From Saxidomus purpurata (Eukaryota; Mollusca; Bivalvia; Venerida; Veneridae), in the NCBI GenBank assembly GCA_022818135.1, contig JAFMSR010000017.1:4095476-4159475 (forward strand): a stretch of DNA of 64,000 nucleotides. The letters run 5' to 3'. Below the pieces are notes generated by a model. It did no database searches, was not told where the DNA came from, and saw only the letters and a list, made by a program, of their open reading frames with translations. Below are positions 34,527 to 46,010 of this stretch, one piece after another; position 1 is the stretch's first letter; each line of letters starts with the position of its first letter. The position numbers and the translations under genes were made by a program.

Positions 34527-36365
34527 AGGTTGATTCCATCATGAGGACACGTACATGTATGTCTCAAGAGCGATTAAAGTCATATTACCCTTCAAAATGG
34601 TCACATTGGTTTATAGTTAAGAATGATGCTCAAAACACAGTGGATGCTTTAAAACATATAAGAAATAAGTTTTACCAAGTTAGTAATGTTATCGACAAAT
34701 ACAAATTAGAATAAACATAACTGAAAGGGTTCATTTTTAATTTTTTGACTAGGATAGTCAAAAAAGATTTTTACAAATTTCCTCTATATTCAATGTGAAT
34801 GAAAACTGTTATACAGATCATTATTTTTGTTTTTTAACTATGGCAATGTTTATTATTCTAGGAGTATAAATCACTGATTAATATTTTATTTAAAATTTTG
34901 ATGGTCACTTTGAACGGTAATATCACTTTAAACAAAGTTGTAGAATCAAAAAAAAGATACATTAGTAGAATCTATATTAAATAAAAATACAAATAAAAAA
35001 ATTAATTATTTCTTAATTTGCAAACATGTGACCCTGTATTTATAGCCTGTAACACACCCGTGTAGAACGCCGTGTAACACCTATGAGAATTTTACCAAGT
35101 AATATACTTCGTCTGAAACAGCAAAACATGAACTTCAGCTAGATCTACCCTGTCTAATCTGCAGCTTTCCTTTTTCTCCTAACGGAAATCTCTAAACTGA
35201 GACCGAGTCTCACTAATCTTATAAGATTTATGAACTAGAGTTTACAGGTGAACTTTGAGCCTGTATAGTTTCCATTTTTAACAGCTTTTTGTTTAGGAAC
35301 CATTAAAAACATAACGTGGTATAGATATATGGAGCAGCATTTGTAAACATAACAGTTCTGTGATGACGATAGACCTGTCGTCGCACACATCTTCTTACAA
35401 TTACACGTGCTTTTAGCATCTTTCTATCCACTATAATGGCTGGCCAAAGTGAATCGCCTTTGCGGGGTGCCGTGGCTAGTGGTTGACTTCACTAATCGGT
35501 GGGCTTGGAACCAGCCAATTGTGTGGAACTTGCGGACCTATTAGATATATGTGGTCTCTGATTGGTTTAAAATGATTGGTAGCACTAAAGTTTTCTAGAA
35601 TTAAAATCGAAAGTACAATGGTTGAGTATAACAAAAAAATAGTTTATTCATTTTCTGATTAATTTTACGGTGTTCTATGGCTAATATTGAATTTTTTGAT
35701 AGAATGTAAACAAAAATCCTACAGACGAGGGGGTGATGTCCTACTGCTGCAATTTCTGGCTTCAAAGTATCACATTATGTATATAAAAAAGGGCATTTTA
35801 GGGTGTGACTAAGGTGGTTCCACAGATTTATTGGGGTGTAACTACTCAACGAATGTTTTTTTGTATGCGGACCGTGCTTAAATGTTATACAGTAAGTCTA
35901 TGGAAAAAGATCTAGTCATACCTAGTACTATTCCTGCACAGCATTCTTATTTTATTTTCACCATGAATGCTGTAGACCAATGTAATTATGGCACATTTTT
36001 TTCAGTGCGTCCTTTGTGAAAGTACTTTTTTAATTAGTTAGTCTATGTAGATTATCAATCAAATATAAAAAACTGAAAAAAACCAACAATTCGTGCAGTA
36101 CTGACAAAAAAATTTAAGATATTATAAAATAGTCTGATGTTTTATAAAGAATAAAAGGTTTTACGACTCCATTCATTATGCATAAGCTTTCCCTTTGCTG
36201 TGAAAATCATTCTGGCCGAAATACACGCAAGATTGTACTGCACAACTAATGACACATAAATGCATTTCCTTTCCTTTAATGATCGTTCACGACAATGTAA
36301 GCAATGGGATAAATTATTACTGCGATGACAAGGAACTGTAAAACAACTGGAAGAACTTATCAGTT
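34524..36365. other. No gene seen
   Basis: AT-rich. 35465-35525 has a faint tRNA-like 'gtgccgtggctagtggttga' and may be a SINE scrap, but no B-box follows. Confidence 0.4.
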
Positions 36366-37090
36366 GAAATGTAAACAACCCTTTGCGTTTCATTTTTTCT
36401 TCGTTAACTTAAATGTACGCAAACAAACAAATACATAGAATAACTATATAGTAACAGCTGAAAGAACATGCTTTGCAAACAACCACGGAATGTTTAAGCT
36501 TTTGTCCATATACTTAAATGTACGCAAACCCATAAATATTAATGTTTACTCTACAATAACAATTGAAGCAAATTGTCGTGTGAGCACACACTGTGTGTTT
36601 AATTTCAATATTAACCTAAATGTTCGCAAATGTACAATAATGTGTAGTAACCTTATAATAAAAACTAGATAAATATACCATGTTTACAGAAATGTTGCGT
36701 TTTAATTTCTCAGTTTACCTAAATGCTTTCAAATACACAAACAATTCTAATAACTTTATAACAACAATGGAAACCACATATTATGTAAATGACCATGGTG
36801 CGCTTTATTTTCTCCGTTTATTTAATTGTACATGTACACAAATACACTACCATGTATGACTACTGTATGGTATCAGTGGAAACAACAATATAAACAGACA
36901 TAGAGTGTTTAAATTTTAATGTTTACAAACACAACATGTCAGACAAAAAAGAAACAAAATGTCATACACTTGCACAGTCGCAGGTATATTTAAATTTCTT
37001 TCTTTAACTTGAATGTCCGCAAAGACACAACATGACTTACAAATATCAACTCAAACAACATTTGATGTAAACAGTTTCATTTCTCTTATT
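36366..37090. repeat. Old tandem repeat, 92-105-bp units
   Basis: An anchor like 'cttaaatgtacgcaaac' recurs near 36411, 36516, 36618, 36721, 36824, 36919 and 37011. Each is followed by 'aata(c/t)...aacaat(t)gaa' and preceded by 'gttt(a)a(t)tt(t)c'. Seven decayed units lie immediately 3' of the second GPCR gene. Confidence 0.7.
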
Positions 37091-37103
37091 AAATGAAAAC
37101 ATT

Positions 37104-38342
37104 TTAAAGGTCGGTCACCAGTCTAATACTTTGATTTCTCCGAACATAATTCAAAAGTTTGTAAACTAACTTCCTGAATCGTTTGTCGAGGAGAGCATAG
37201 ACAAGTGGATTAATGATGTGGTTGATATAGTAAAGTCTGAAGAAGATCTGGTACAATAGAAGGTTTGTTGGCGACATCTGGTGCTCTGATGTGGTCAGGA
37301 ACGATAACCCTGCGTGGATTATGAATGTCACAATAAATATAATCGTCAGTGTGAACCAGATTAGTGTCATATGCGGAAGTCCTTTAGATGAAACAGATCT
37401 TCTTAGACTGTTACTGGCTTTTTTTGACACTTTTGTACCAGAGGGACCATCTTCACGTTGATCGTAAATTTGTAAGACTGTCACATTTGCCTCGTTTTGG
37501 GACGACGTCATAACTTCATTACGTTGTATGGCATCTTTGTTGATCCTGCCGGTGTATCCTACAGGCTTGTTTGATATCATGATCATTTCTAACGACTCAA
37601 TTTCTTTTGTCTCTATTTCTGTTTGCTGTTTATTGTGTTTAATTATAGTTGTCATAATAAAAACGTACATCACTAAAATTGCCACGGAAATAAGAACAAG
37701 TACACCAGTCATACCTACCTTGTAGATATACCTGATAGTACTGTGCTGGTACTGCTTTTCTGCGGAACAAATATACACCGTAATGATTTCATTGTTACTG
37801 TTTGGTTTCAAAAATGAAGAAACGCCGCACATTATTGAAGCCATAAGTGACAGCAAAACCGCCATGAATACTACGAGGATTAAGAGTTTAACTGCTTGGT
37901 CAGGCAATATCTGGTTTCCAAGAGGTCGACAAACTTTTCTGTACTGGTCTATACATATGAGAAAAAATGTAAATATAACAACAGTATTACAAACGATGTG
38001 AAAGAAACACTTAATCTTACACGTGATATTGGAATATATGAAGAAATTACGAGTTTTGTCGATCTCCATAGGTAGAAGTGAAACACAAGAAACTAAATCC
38101 ATGGTTGCCAGAAAAATGACAAATATTTTGAAGTTAGTATAATTGTAGTCGAAGCTTTTGAAGAACACTGATATCACTAAAAGATTTCCCACAATTCCCT
38201 GAAAGCAAAACATTCCCAGCATGACTGCAAAAGGAAGCATTGCTTGCGCATACCGGAAATTAAGTTCATCTAGTGTCTCTCCAGGAGTTAAATCTGTAGT
38301 TTCGTTAGGAAATTCTCTGATGGCCATTCTGTTCTCTTTCAT
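37104..38342 (-). CDS. Class A GPCR, 412 aa, paralogue with long third loop
   Basis: Single-exon receptor closely related to the one at 30875-31930: same ETLDELNFRYAQ N-terminus, TM2 LATMDLV, DQY after TM3 (132-134), C192 in extracellular loop 2, and NPLVY (378-382) in TM7. It differs by a third intracellular loop of about 90 residues (235-325) against about 35 in its neighbour, and by RKVCRPLGNQ after TM3. The start may be M1 (38342) or M6 (38327); M6 aligns with the paralogue's first Met. N-glycosylation sites include N13 (NETT). As in the neighbour, TM6 lacks the W-x-P signature. The orientation and similarity indicate tandem gene duplication. Ligand and G-protein coupling are unknown; the long loop could change coupling or phosphorylation. 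Confidence 0.9.
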   Translation of the reverse strand: MKENRMAIREFPNETTDLTPGETLDELNFRYAQAMLPFAVMLGMFCFQGIVGNLLVISVFFKSFDYNYTNFKIFVIFLATMDLVSCVSLLPMEIDKTRNFFIYSNITCKIKCFFHIVCNTVVIFTFFLICIDQYRKVCRPLGNQILPDQAVKLLILVVFMAVLLSLMASIMCGVSSFLKPNSNNEIITVYICSAEKQYQHSTIRYIYKVGMTGVLVLISVAILVMYVFIMTTIIKHNKQQTEIETKEIESLEMIMISNKPVGYTGRINKDAIQRNEVMTSSQNEANVTVLQIYDQREDGPSGTKVSKKASNSLRRSVSSKGLPHMTLIWFTLTIIFIVTFIIHAGLSFLTTSEHQMSPTNLLLYQIFFRLYYINHIINPLVYALLDKRFRKLVYKLLNYVRRNQSIRLVTDL

Positions 38343-39460
38343 GTTAAAACGGCATGATCTGCAACTATTTATTTCATGGTCGCTTCAATTATTGCAACAC
38401 AAACATCGACCTGAAGATAAAAATGAGCTTTGAGACAATATTAATGTCAATAAACAATTTTGCTTTATTCTGCTCTGCAATAAAAAAAATGAATGTGCAC
38501 AAAATTCTTATCAACGTTTAAATGGCAACTGGTGATGAAATCAAAGCACAAATCCAGTAAAATTACACAATAACAAAAAATAAGCATTTGATATACTCAT
38601 TTTAAGGTTTTCCAAAAAGTATTGTCTTTTCAACTTTCAAACTACTTTGATACGGTTTTCGACAATATCGTTTTGGAATCTGTAGAATGAACGACGGTAA
38701 ACAACGTCATTATGACAAGGAACAAGGTTGAACTGAAAATGGATTTATAGCCGCCCCATGGACTGACTAAAAGTCCTCTACTACCTACCGCTATATATAC
38801 GTTAGTATTTTATATTATCTGCGTATTTACATACGAATTCATTGGTTACATTGCAATCATGGACATGTTCTAAAAGGGAGCGACCAATACTATGAATGTT
38901 TCTTGTAGTTTCAAATGGTATTTTTAACCAGAAAGGTTAATTTTAAAATTATACGATGTTAGCTGATTATCCGATTCAGATAATTTAAAGCGTTTTCTAA
39001 CACGATATTTTACTACGATGACACAATCTGCCACAGTTACTAAAAACGTCTCAAAAGAGTTTTCGGCTAATCAACCGATGCTGTTTTAGACTAGACTTCC
39101 AGTTAAAATCTGTTTTACATATTAGCTACCTATGTAAAAAGGCCAAACATCAATTAGAAGCTCTCAGATTGCTGGTGTTACCTTTACATTTTACTACCAT
39201 GCACTTAGTAACAGCTTTAATTTTACTCAGGGTATGATTTTTTCATTTACATTTGTATGTAGATTTATGACTTTCTACAGGAATTTTAGATGATATCTGT
39301 AAGTGTATATGCACTTAAACTGTGTTCTGTATACTCTGAACGATGCTGATATTCATGTCTTTTTTTTCACGAATTAATTTGCAATATCAGTTGAAAACAT
39401 CTACTGCGTTTAGTTCATTGCATGTTCTCCCGATTTAAAAACAACTTTTGGAATGTTGTT
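38343..39460. other. No gene seen (5' flank of GPCR 2)
   Basis: AT-rich upstream DNA of the minus-strand receptor gene. No motif recognised. Confidence 0.45.
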
Positions 39461-40072
39461 AGCTCACCTGGCACTTTGTGCCTGGGTGAGCTTTTAGGAT
39501 GGGTGATTGTCCGTCGTCCGTCGTCCGTCCGTCCGTCAGTCAACAATTAATTCAAACAGTATCGCCTCTGTAACCACTGGGCCAATGTTAATGAGACTTA
39601 GCAGGGATGATCCTTGCATGAAGCTCTACCAAAACTTGTTGCTATGGCAAAAAATAGACAAAACATTAAAAAATCTTCTCTGAAACCAAGGCCTTAAGCT
39701 TTTTGGCATATATTTAAGATATTTGGCATGTAGCATTGCCTAGTGGACCTCAGGGGGTCACTTGTTTTACATAGACATATATAGGAACACTTTTAAAAAG
39801 CCTTTTCGCCAAAACCACAATGTCTAGAACCTAGATATTTAGTGTGTAACATTGTCTAGTAGACCACTTCAAAGTGTGTTCAAATAATGCGCGCAGGTTA
39901 AAAATTGACCCTGCTCGGGGGCTCACGTGGTATAGAGAAATCTTCAAAACCACAAGGCCTTGAGCTTAGATATTCGGTGTGTAACATTGTCTAGTGGTCC
40001 TCTATTAAGTTTGTACAAATTATGTCCCTGGGGGTCCGTTGTATTTATATAGAGTTATAGAAGAAATCTAGC
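39461..40072. mobile_element. Bivalve-type dispersed repeat (AGCTCACCTGGCAC)
   Basis: Begins 'agctcacctggcactttgtg', then 'ctgggtgagctttt' and a GTCCGTCC run, followed by 'atcgcctctgtaaccactgg' and 'ttcaaaaccacaaggccttg'-like blocks repeated about three times. Related to 16037-16858. Confidence 0.62.
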
Positions 40073-40238
40073 TTTCAATGAGTTCCTATAGCAACCACTG
40101 ACTTAATCAGCAACCTCTGACTTTCTTAGCAACCGGTGACTGTCTTAGAAACTACTGATTTCTCCTAGCAACCACTGACTTCCCCTTGGCACAAGTAACT
40201 TCCAAAGTACCCGGTGACTTCCCCTAGCAGCTGATTAC
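40073..40238. repeat. Decayed tandem repeat, about 26-bp units
   Basis: Six or seven copies of 'tagcaaccactgacttcccc' with variation. Confidence 0.75.
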
Positions 40239-43088
40239 AAGCATTATGCAGCGCTTTTCTTGTTTAAGCATCAATGTTCGTGATGATGTCCTCAAACGCG
40301 CGCATCTGAATTGTTACCTGGTCCTGTCTATAACTTTAAACTGTTATTGTTGTTAGTTATACACTTAACGTACTCTACGCTCAAGGAGTTTATATTTCCA
40401 TTTTGGCAACTATCTCGAAACATATGCTATGAATAAAAAATGCCCCTGAATACGGAAAAGAGGCTGCAACATGTGACTAAAAGCAAATTACGACTCATGT
40501 ATATTTTTCTATGAATAAATTGATAGTCTAACATGACTTACGATTTTGTTTCTATATACAAAAGTTGAAAAAAAAAATGTTTAATTATGCTATAAACTAC
40601 ACGAGAAACGATATGCCGTCAAAATGACGTCATATTGTGCTGCGTGATCTTCAATAAATATCCGCGTAGAAAATAGTATCGAAAACCTGGGCTTCTCAAG
40701 AGTAAAAACAGTGAGAAACTAATCAAATATTACATTTATCCCATCATTTTTTCCCCTTACAATCATTGTTTATGGTGTATTTCTTGCATAAAAATACTAC
40801 CTAAATAAATAAACTGAATGATTATAAGCAAACAGTACGGCATCATAAAAATCGAAAAATGACTGTAGAAATTTTATTTTTGAAATAAAAATATTGTTGT
40901 TGGTATTCATTCCTAAGCTAGATCATTTTCTATCCATCTACAGCAATTTTACCACCATCCAATTTTTTATAGTAAGCTCGTAATACTGGATTGATTAGGC
41001 CTGTAGCCTATGAGTCAGCAATCAAAAGTGTTAAACTAACTGCTCACTTAGACCCATTCACTCAGCAAAGTTACAATTTGAAAACTCCAGTGGTGTTGTA
41101 CCTACGCCGCAATGTTGAAAATGAATGTGTATTACAATGTACTAGGAAATTCTTGCGCGTGTATTTCGAAAACAAATAATTTTGCAAAGCAATATCATAA
41201 CATATACAGTAACTGTAAAACATTAATTAATAAATATTCTCGTGAATATGATTATTAACAAATATTTATGTCGTTTTTATCATGTTTGTCCTTTGAAATG
41301 TAGAACTATTTATGAAAATGCATGTAGAAATACGAAATCAAATTTTAAAAGATACCGTATTTATTCTATTTCATGATCCTAAAGCACAGAACAGAACATT
41401 TCTTTTATTCACCCAGGTATGTAACAAAAACAATAAACACAATTTTTATAGGTTCCGGTACAAGATATATAACAAAATTGATAGTATTTGTTTATATATA
41501 GATTAGACTATAATAATTATGTGATCACAATAGTGAAGTATAGGGAGATATTGGTATCTACCTTGGGAATTCACGCATTATGACCTTGACGAATTTGCAT
41601 ACTCTTTTAAGTACTGATTCTGAATTAGAGTTTAGTAGATTAACAAGACATTGTTCACTTCTATCATTTATCGGAATATTTCTAAGGCAGTCATGTCTTT
41701 GGTTTTGAAAAAAATTACAGTGTTATAGATAGTGACGAAAAAAGTGCAAAAAATGCAAGATGTTGCAAGATGTTCGGCAGAGCCTCGTCTATTTCGGCCT
41801 GATATCGACAGTAGCCTAATATTCTCTATTTATCTACTCTGTAATTAAGTCGACTGATTCCATTTTCTGGGTAATAAAATAAACCGGTATCTTATGTAGG
41901 AAGTTCTGTTTGAAGTGTTTATTAATATTAAGGATGTGATAGGTTCTGATAGACGAGGGTGGTTTCACGGTTAAGATAATTTTAACAGATAAAATGTTAA
42001 CATTTCATGCAGATCTTATGTTTATGTGTTAACAGATTGTCAGTGAAGTTATCAGACTGAATTAGCAAAAAAAGAGAGATAACATCACCTTTGCACAAAC
42101 TTGCAGCCTGTCTGATTACAACCAAATCTTTCATATACGCGCCTAAATAGTATGGTATTTAGTTTATTTTATCGTGAATGATGTATCGGCTCATAGTTTG
42201 AATGTCAATCTTCTAGAAAAAAGACTGTGCAACCTTCTCTTCTATGAGAAGTATTCAAGTAGATGTATCAACTTATTATATTTAATTTATAATAAATTCT
42301 AGATCTAATTTATATAGAGTTATCTCAAGTGAATGCGAATAGTTTACTGTAACTACCTGTGTTTAAATATAGTTTCGATTTTTTTCAAACAACAAGTATT
42401 CAACAAATATTGCCGATAAGGTATGCCAATATTATAATGCATGTACAACGTTATTTTCTTTTGTTACAGTCATTTGTTGATTATTCGTTAATCGAGGAAA
42501 CGGCATTTTAATGTTTAGAAATATAACAAATAAAAAGGATATGAAATCTTTTGAAATTGATATCAAATAAATATAATAATAAATACATTATATGTTCAAA
42601 TTAATATCTAGGCGGTTATTATAATAGAAATGACTTACATTTACAGTCCAGTATCTCAAATCACATATACTATAGACATTTTTATAGACATTTTCAAGCC
42701 AATGGCATTATAAAAATAAGAATATACTTTTACGCAGAAATGCTGGCGGGCGTTAGAACATAGTCACTAAACAATCGGCCTGCTTCGCTGCCAACAGATC
42801 AATGGTGGAAAATACAAACTACGTCAGACACCAAATAAGGAGAAATGTGCAAGTAACATTAGGTATATTCACAGAATAAAATTGCTTGCTCTTCTATTTG
42901 AAGATAAAATGTAATTATGCAGTGCTTTTCAAATTGCCTTTAACTATTTATTCTTCTAAATTAATAACTAGTCATAAAATAACTTTCTCGCTTAAAGTCC
43001 CAGTAGCAATTTTGATACTCATAAATAGAAATGGATAAAATAATGATAGAATTGTGCTATTTTTAAGGTAAAACAATGTTCATGCTGG
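40239..43088. other. Long gene-poor AT-rich stretch
   Basis: Two 62-64-codon frames (40991-41179 and 41312-41506) have no recognised features. No splice-linked gene or mobile element was identified. Confidence 0.45.
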
Positions 43089-45275
43089 CTTATACATATG
43101 TGGATGCAGGCCTATACATATGTTGATGAAGGCCTATACATATGTTGATACAGGCCTATACATATGTTGATACAGGCCTATACATATGTTGATACAGACC
43201 TATACATATGTTGATGAAGGCCTATACATATGTTGATACAGGCCTATACATATGTTGATACAGGCCTATACATATGTTGATGAAGGCCTATACATATGAT
43301 GATGAAGGCCTATACATACGTTGATACAGGCCTATACATATGTTGATACAGACCTATACATATGTTGATGAAGGCCTATACATATGTTGATACAGGACTA
43401 TACATATGTTGATACAGGCCTATACATATGTTGATACAGGCTTATACATATGATGATGAAGGCCTTCACATATGTTGATACAGGCCTATACATATGTTGA
43501 TGAAGGCCTATACATATGTTGATACAGGCCTATACATATGTTGATGCAGACCTATACATATGTTGATACAGGCTTATACATATGATGATGAAGGCCTTCA
43601 CATATGTTGATACAGGCCTATACATATGTTGATACAGGCCTATACATATGATGATGAAGGCCTATACATATGTTGATGCAGACCTATACATATGTTGATA
43701 CACGCTTATACATATGATGATGAAGGCCTTTACATATGTTGATACAGGCCTATACATATGTTGATACAGGCCTATTCATATGCTGATGAAGGCCTATACA
43801 TATGTTGATGAAGGCCTATACATATGTTGATGAAGGCCTATACATATGTTGATGCAGACCTATACATATGTTGACACAGGCCTATACTTATGTTTATACA
43901 AGCCTATACATATGTTGATGAAGGCCTATACATATGTTGATGAAGGCCTATACATATGTTGACACAGGCCTATACTTATGTTTATACAAGCCTATACATA
44001 TGTTGATGAAGGCCTATACATATGTTGATGAAGGCCTATACATATGTTGACACAGGCCTATACTTATGTTTATACAAGCCTTTACATATGTTGATGAAGG
44101 CCTATACATATGTTGATGCAGACCTATACATATGTTGACACAGGCCTATACTTATGTTTATACAAGCCTTTACATATGTTGATGAAGGCTTATACATATG
44201 TTGATGCAGACCTATACATATGTTGATACACGCTTATACATATGATGATGAAGGCCTTTACATATGTTGATACAGGCCTATACATATGTTGATACAGGCC
44301 TATTCATATGCTGATGAAGGCCTATACATATGTGTATGAAGGCCTTTACATATGTTGATGAAGGCCAATACATATGTTGATGCAGACCTATACATATGTT
44401 GACACAGGCCTATACTTATGTTTATACAAGCCTTTACATATGTTGATGAAGGCCTATACATATGTTGACACAGGCCTTTACATATGTTGATGAAGGCCTA
44501 TACATATGTTGATGCAGACCTATACATATGTTGACACAGGCCTATACTTATGTTTATACAAGCCTTTACATATGTTGATGAAGGCTTATACATATGTTGA
44601 TGCAGACATATACATATGTTGATGCAGACCTATACATATGTTGACACAGGCCTATACTTATGTTTATACAAGCCTTTACATATGTTGATGAAGACCTATA
44701 CATATGTTGATACAGGCCTATACATATGTTGATACAGGCCTATACATATGTTGATGAAGGCCTATACATATGTTGATACAGGCCTATACATATGTTTATA
44801 CAAGCCTTTACATATGTTGATGAAGGCTTATACATATGTTGATGCAGACATATACATATGTTGATGCAGACCTATACATATGTTGACACAGGCCTATACT
44901 TATGTTTATACAAGCCTTTACATATGTTGATGAAGACCTATACATATGTTGATACAGGCCTATACATATGTTGATACAGGCCTATACATATGTTGATGAA
45001 GGCCTATACATATGTTGATACAGGCCTATACATATGTTGGTACAGGCCTATACATATGTTGATGCAGACCTATACATATGTTGATGCAGACCTATACATA
45101 TGTTGATGCAGACCTATACATATGTTGACGAAGGCCTATACATATGTTGATGAAGGCCTATACATATGATGATGAAGGCTTATACATATGTTGATGAAGG
45201 CCTATACATATGTTGGCCTATACATATGTTGATGCAGACCTATACATATGTTGATGCAGACCTATACATATGTTA
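43089..45275. repeat. 22-bp satellite array, about 100 copies
   Basis: Unit CCTATACATATGTTGATACA plus two bases, with variants GATGAAGG, GATGCAGA and GACACAGG. The variant CCTATACTTATGTTTATACA appears at 43881, 43969, 44057, 44145, 44409, 44541, 44651 and 44893. Every spacing is a multiple of 22 and several are exactly 88, showing a four-unit higher-order repeat. One unit is truncated near 45213. No coding frame. Confidence 0.96.
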
Positions 45276-45514
45276 ATGTTTGTTTTTTTAAACATTTAAG
45301 GGCCGCTATCGCCTGAGATATATCTTTCTTGGTAATGTTTGAGTTTTAAGTAATTTTACATCCAAAGCCATGTGCTAATGGGACTTTATGCACCCTTTAC
45401 TATAAAAATATCATGACGTAAATGTATTCAACTGTGTTCTGTTGTGCTCCTTTGTTACTTTTTCATATGCTGTAATAAGTGATGCATGTAAATGAGTCTT
45501 ATCGGAAGTAAGAA
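45276..45514. other. Spacer before the segmental array
   Basis: Single-copy DNA between the satellite and unit 1; not repeated in units 2 or 3. Confidence 0.5.
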
Positions 45515-45775
45515 ACACCTCCAGGAAATACCGTCCTTAGAGCGTTTTCATCAGCGGTTTGTGTCAGTTTTACATCGCAGTTGTCAGATGGCATCGTGAC
45601 CTGTTACCGTTGATATAAACTTCCACTCGGATTAACACATATTGGCGCAAATGTTTTAAACATTGGCATCATATATTCAATAACAATTAACTTTTGTGTG
45701 TATTTCGTTTTTGGTTAAATCTGGCATCATCACAGCATTGAGAGACAGTCTTAACCGTTCTACGGAATCTGCCAG

Positions 45776-46010
45776 AAAAAAAAAAAAAGGGGGGGGGAAA
45801 AGTTTTAAAAAAAATAAAAAAATAAAAAAAGGGTAGAAATTCACAAGGTTTTATTGGCTCACTGTAAGTCTTAAGTATGTCTAATCATATCACAGGTACT
45901 TTATTCTTAGTTAATATTATACTTGATGTTCTGTCGGTTAATAGCTATACATAGCATGTTATCAGTTTTACCATGCCGACATGAAATAAAATTTGTCCCT
46001 TGTAGCTTGT
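45776..46010. other. Probable low-quality consensus sequence
   Basis: Units 2 and 3 have ordinary sequence here, while unit 1 has poly-A, poly-G and poly-T runs (45776-45832). These are followed by many single-base gaps (for example 'aagtatgtctaatc' against 'aatgtatgtcttaatc'). The pattern looks like sequencing or assembly error. Confidence 0.65.

Noticed and set aside
34355..34714. 119-codon frame
   Set aside because: Runs through a TC microsatellite (poly Ser-Leu); no other support.
35465..35530. tRNA-like 'gtgccgtggctagtggttga'
   Set aside because: Only an A-box-like block; no B-box or stem structure.
43089..45275. CRISPR-like array
   Set aside because: No unique spacers; a simple head-to-tail satellite in a eukaryotic genome.
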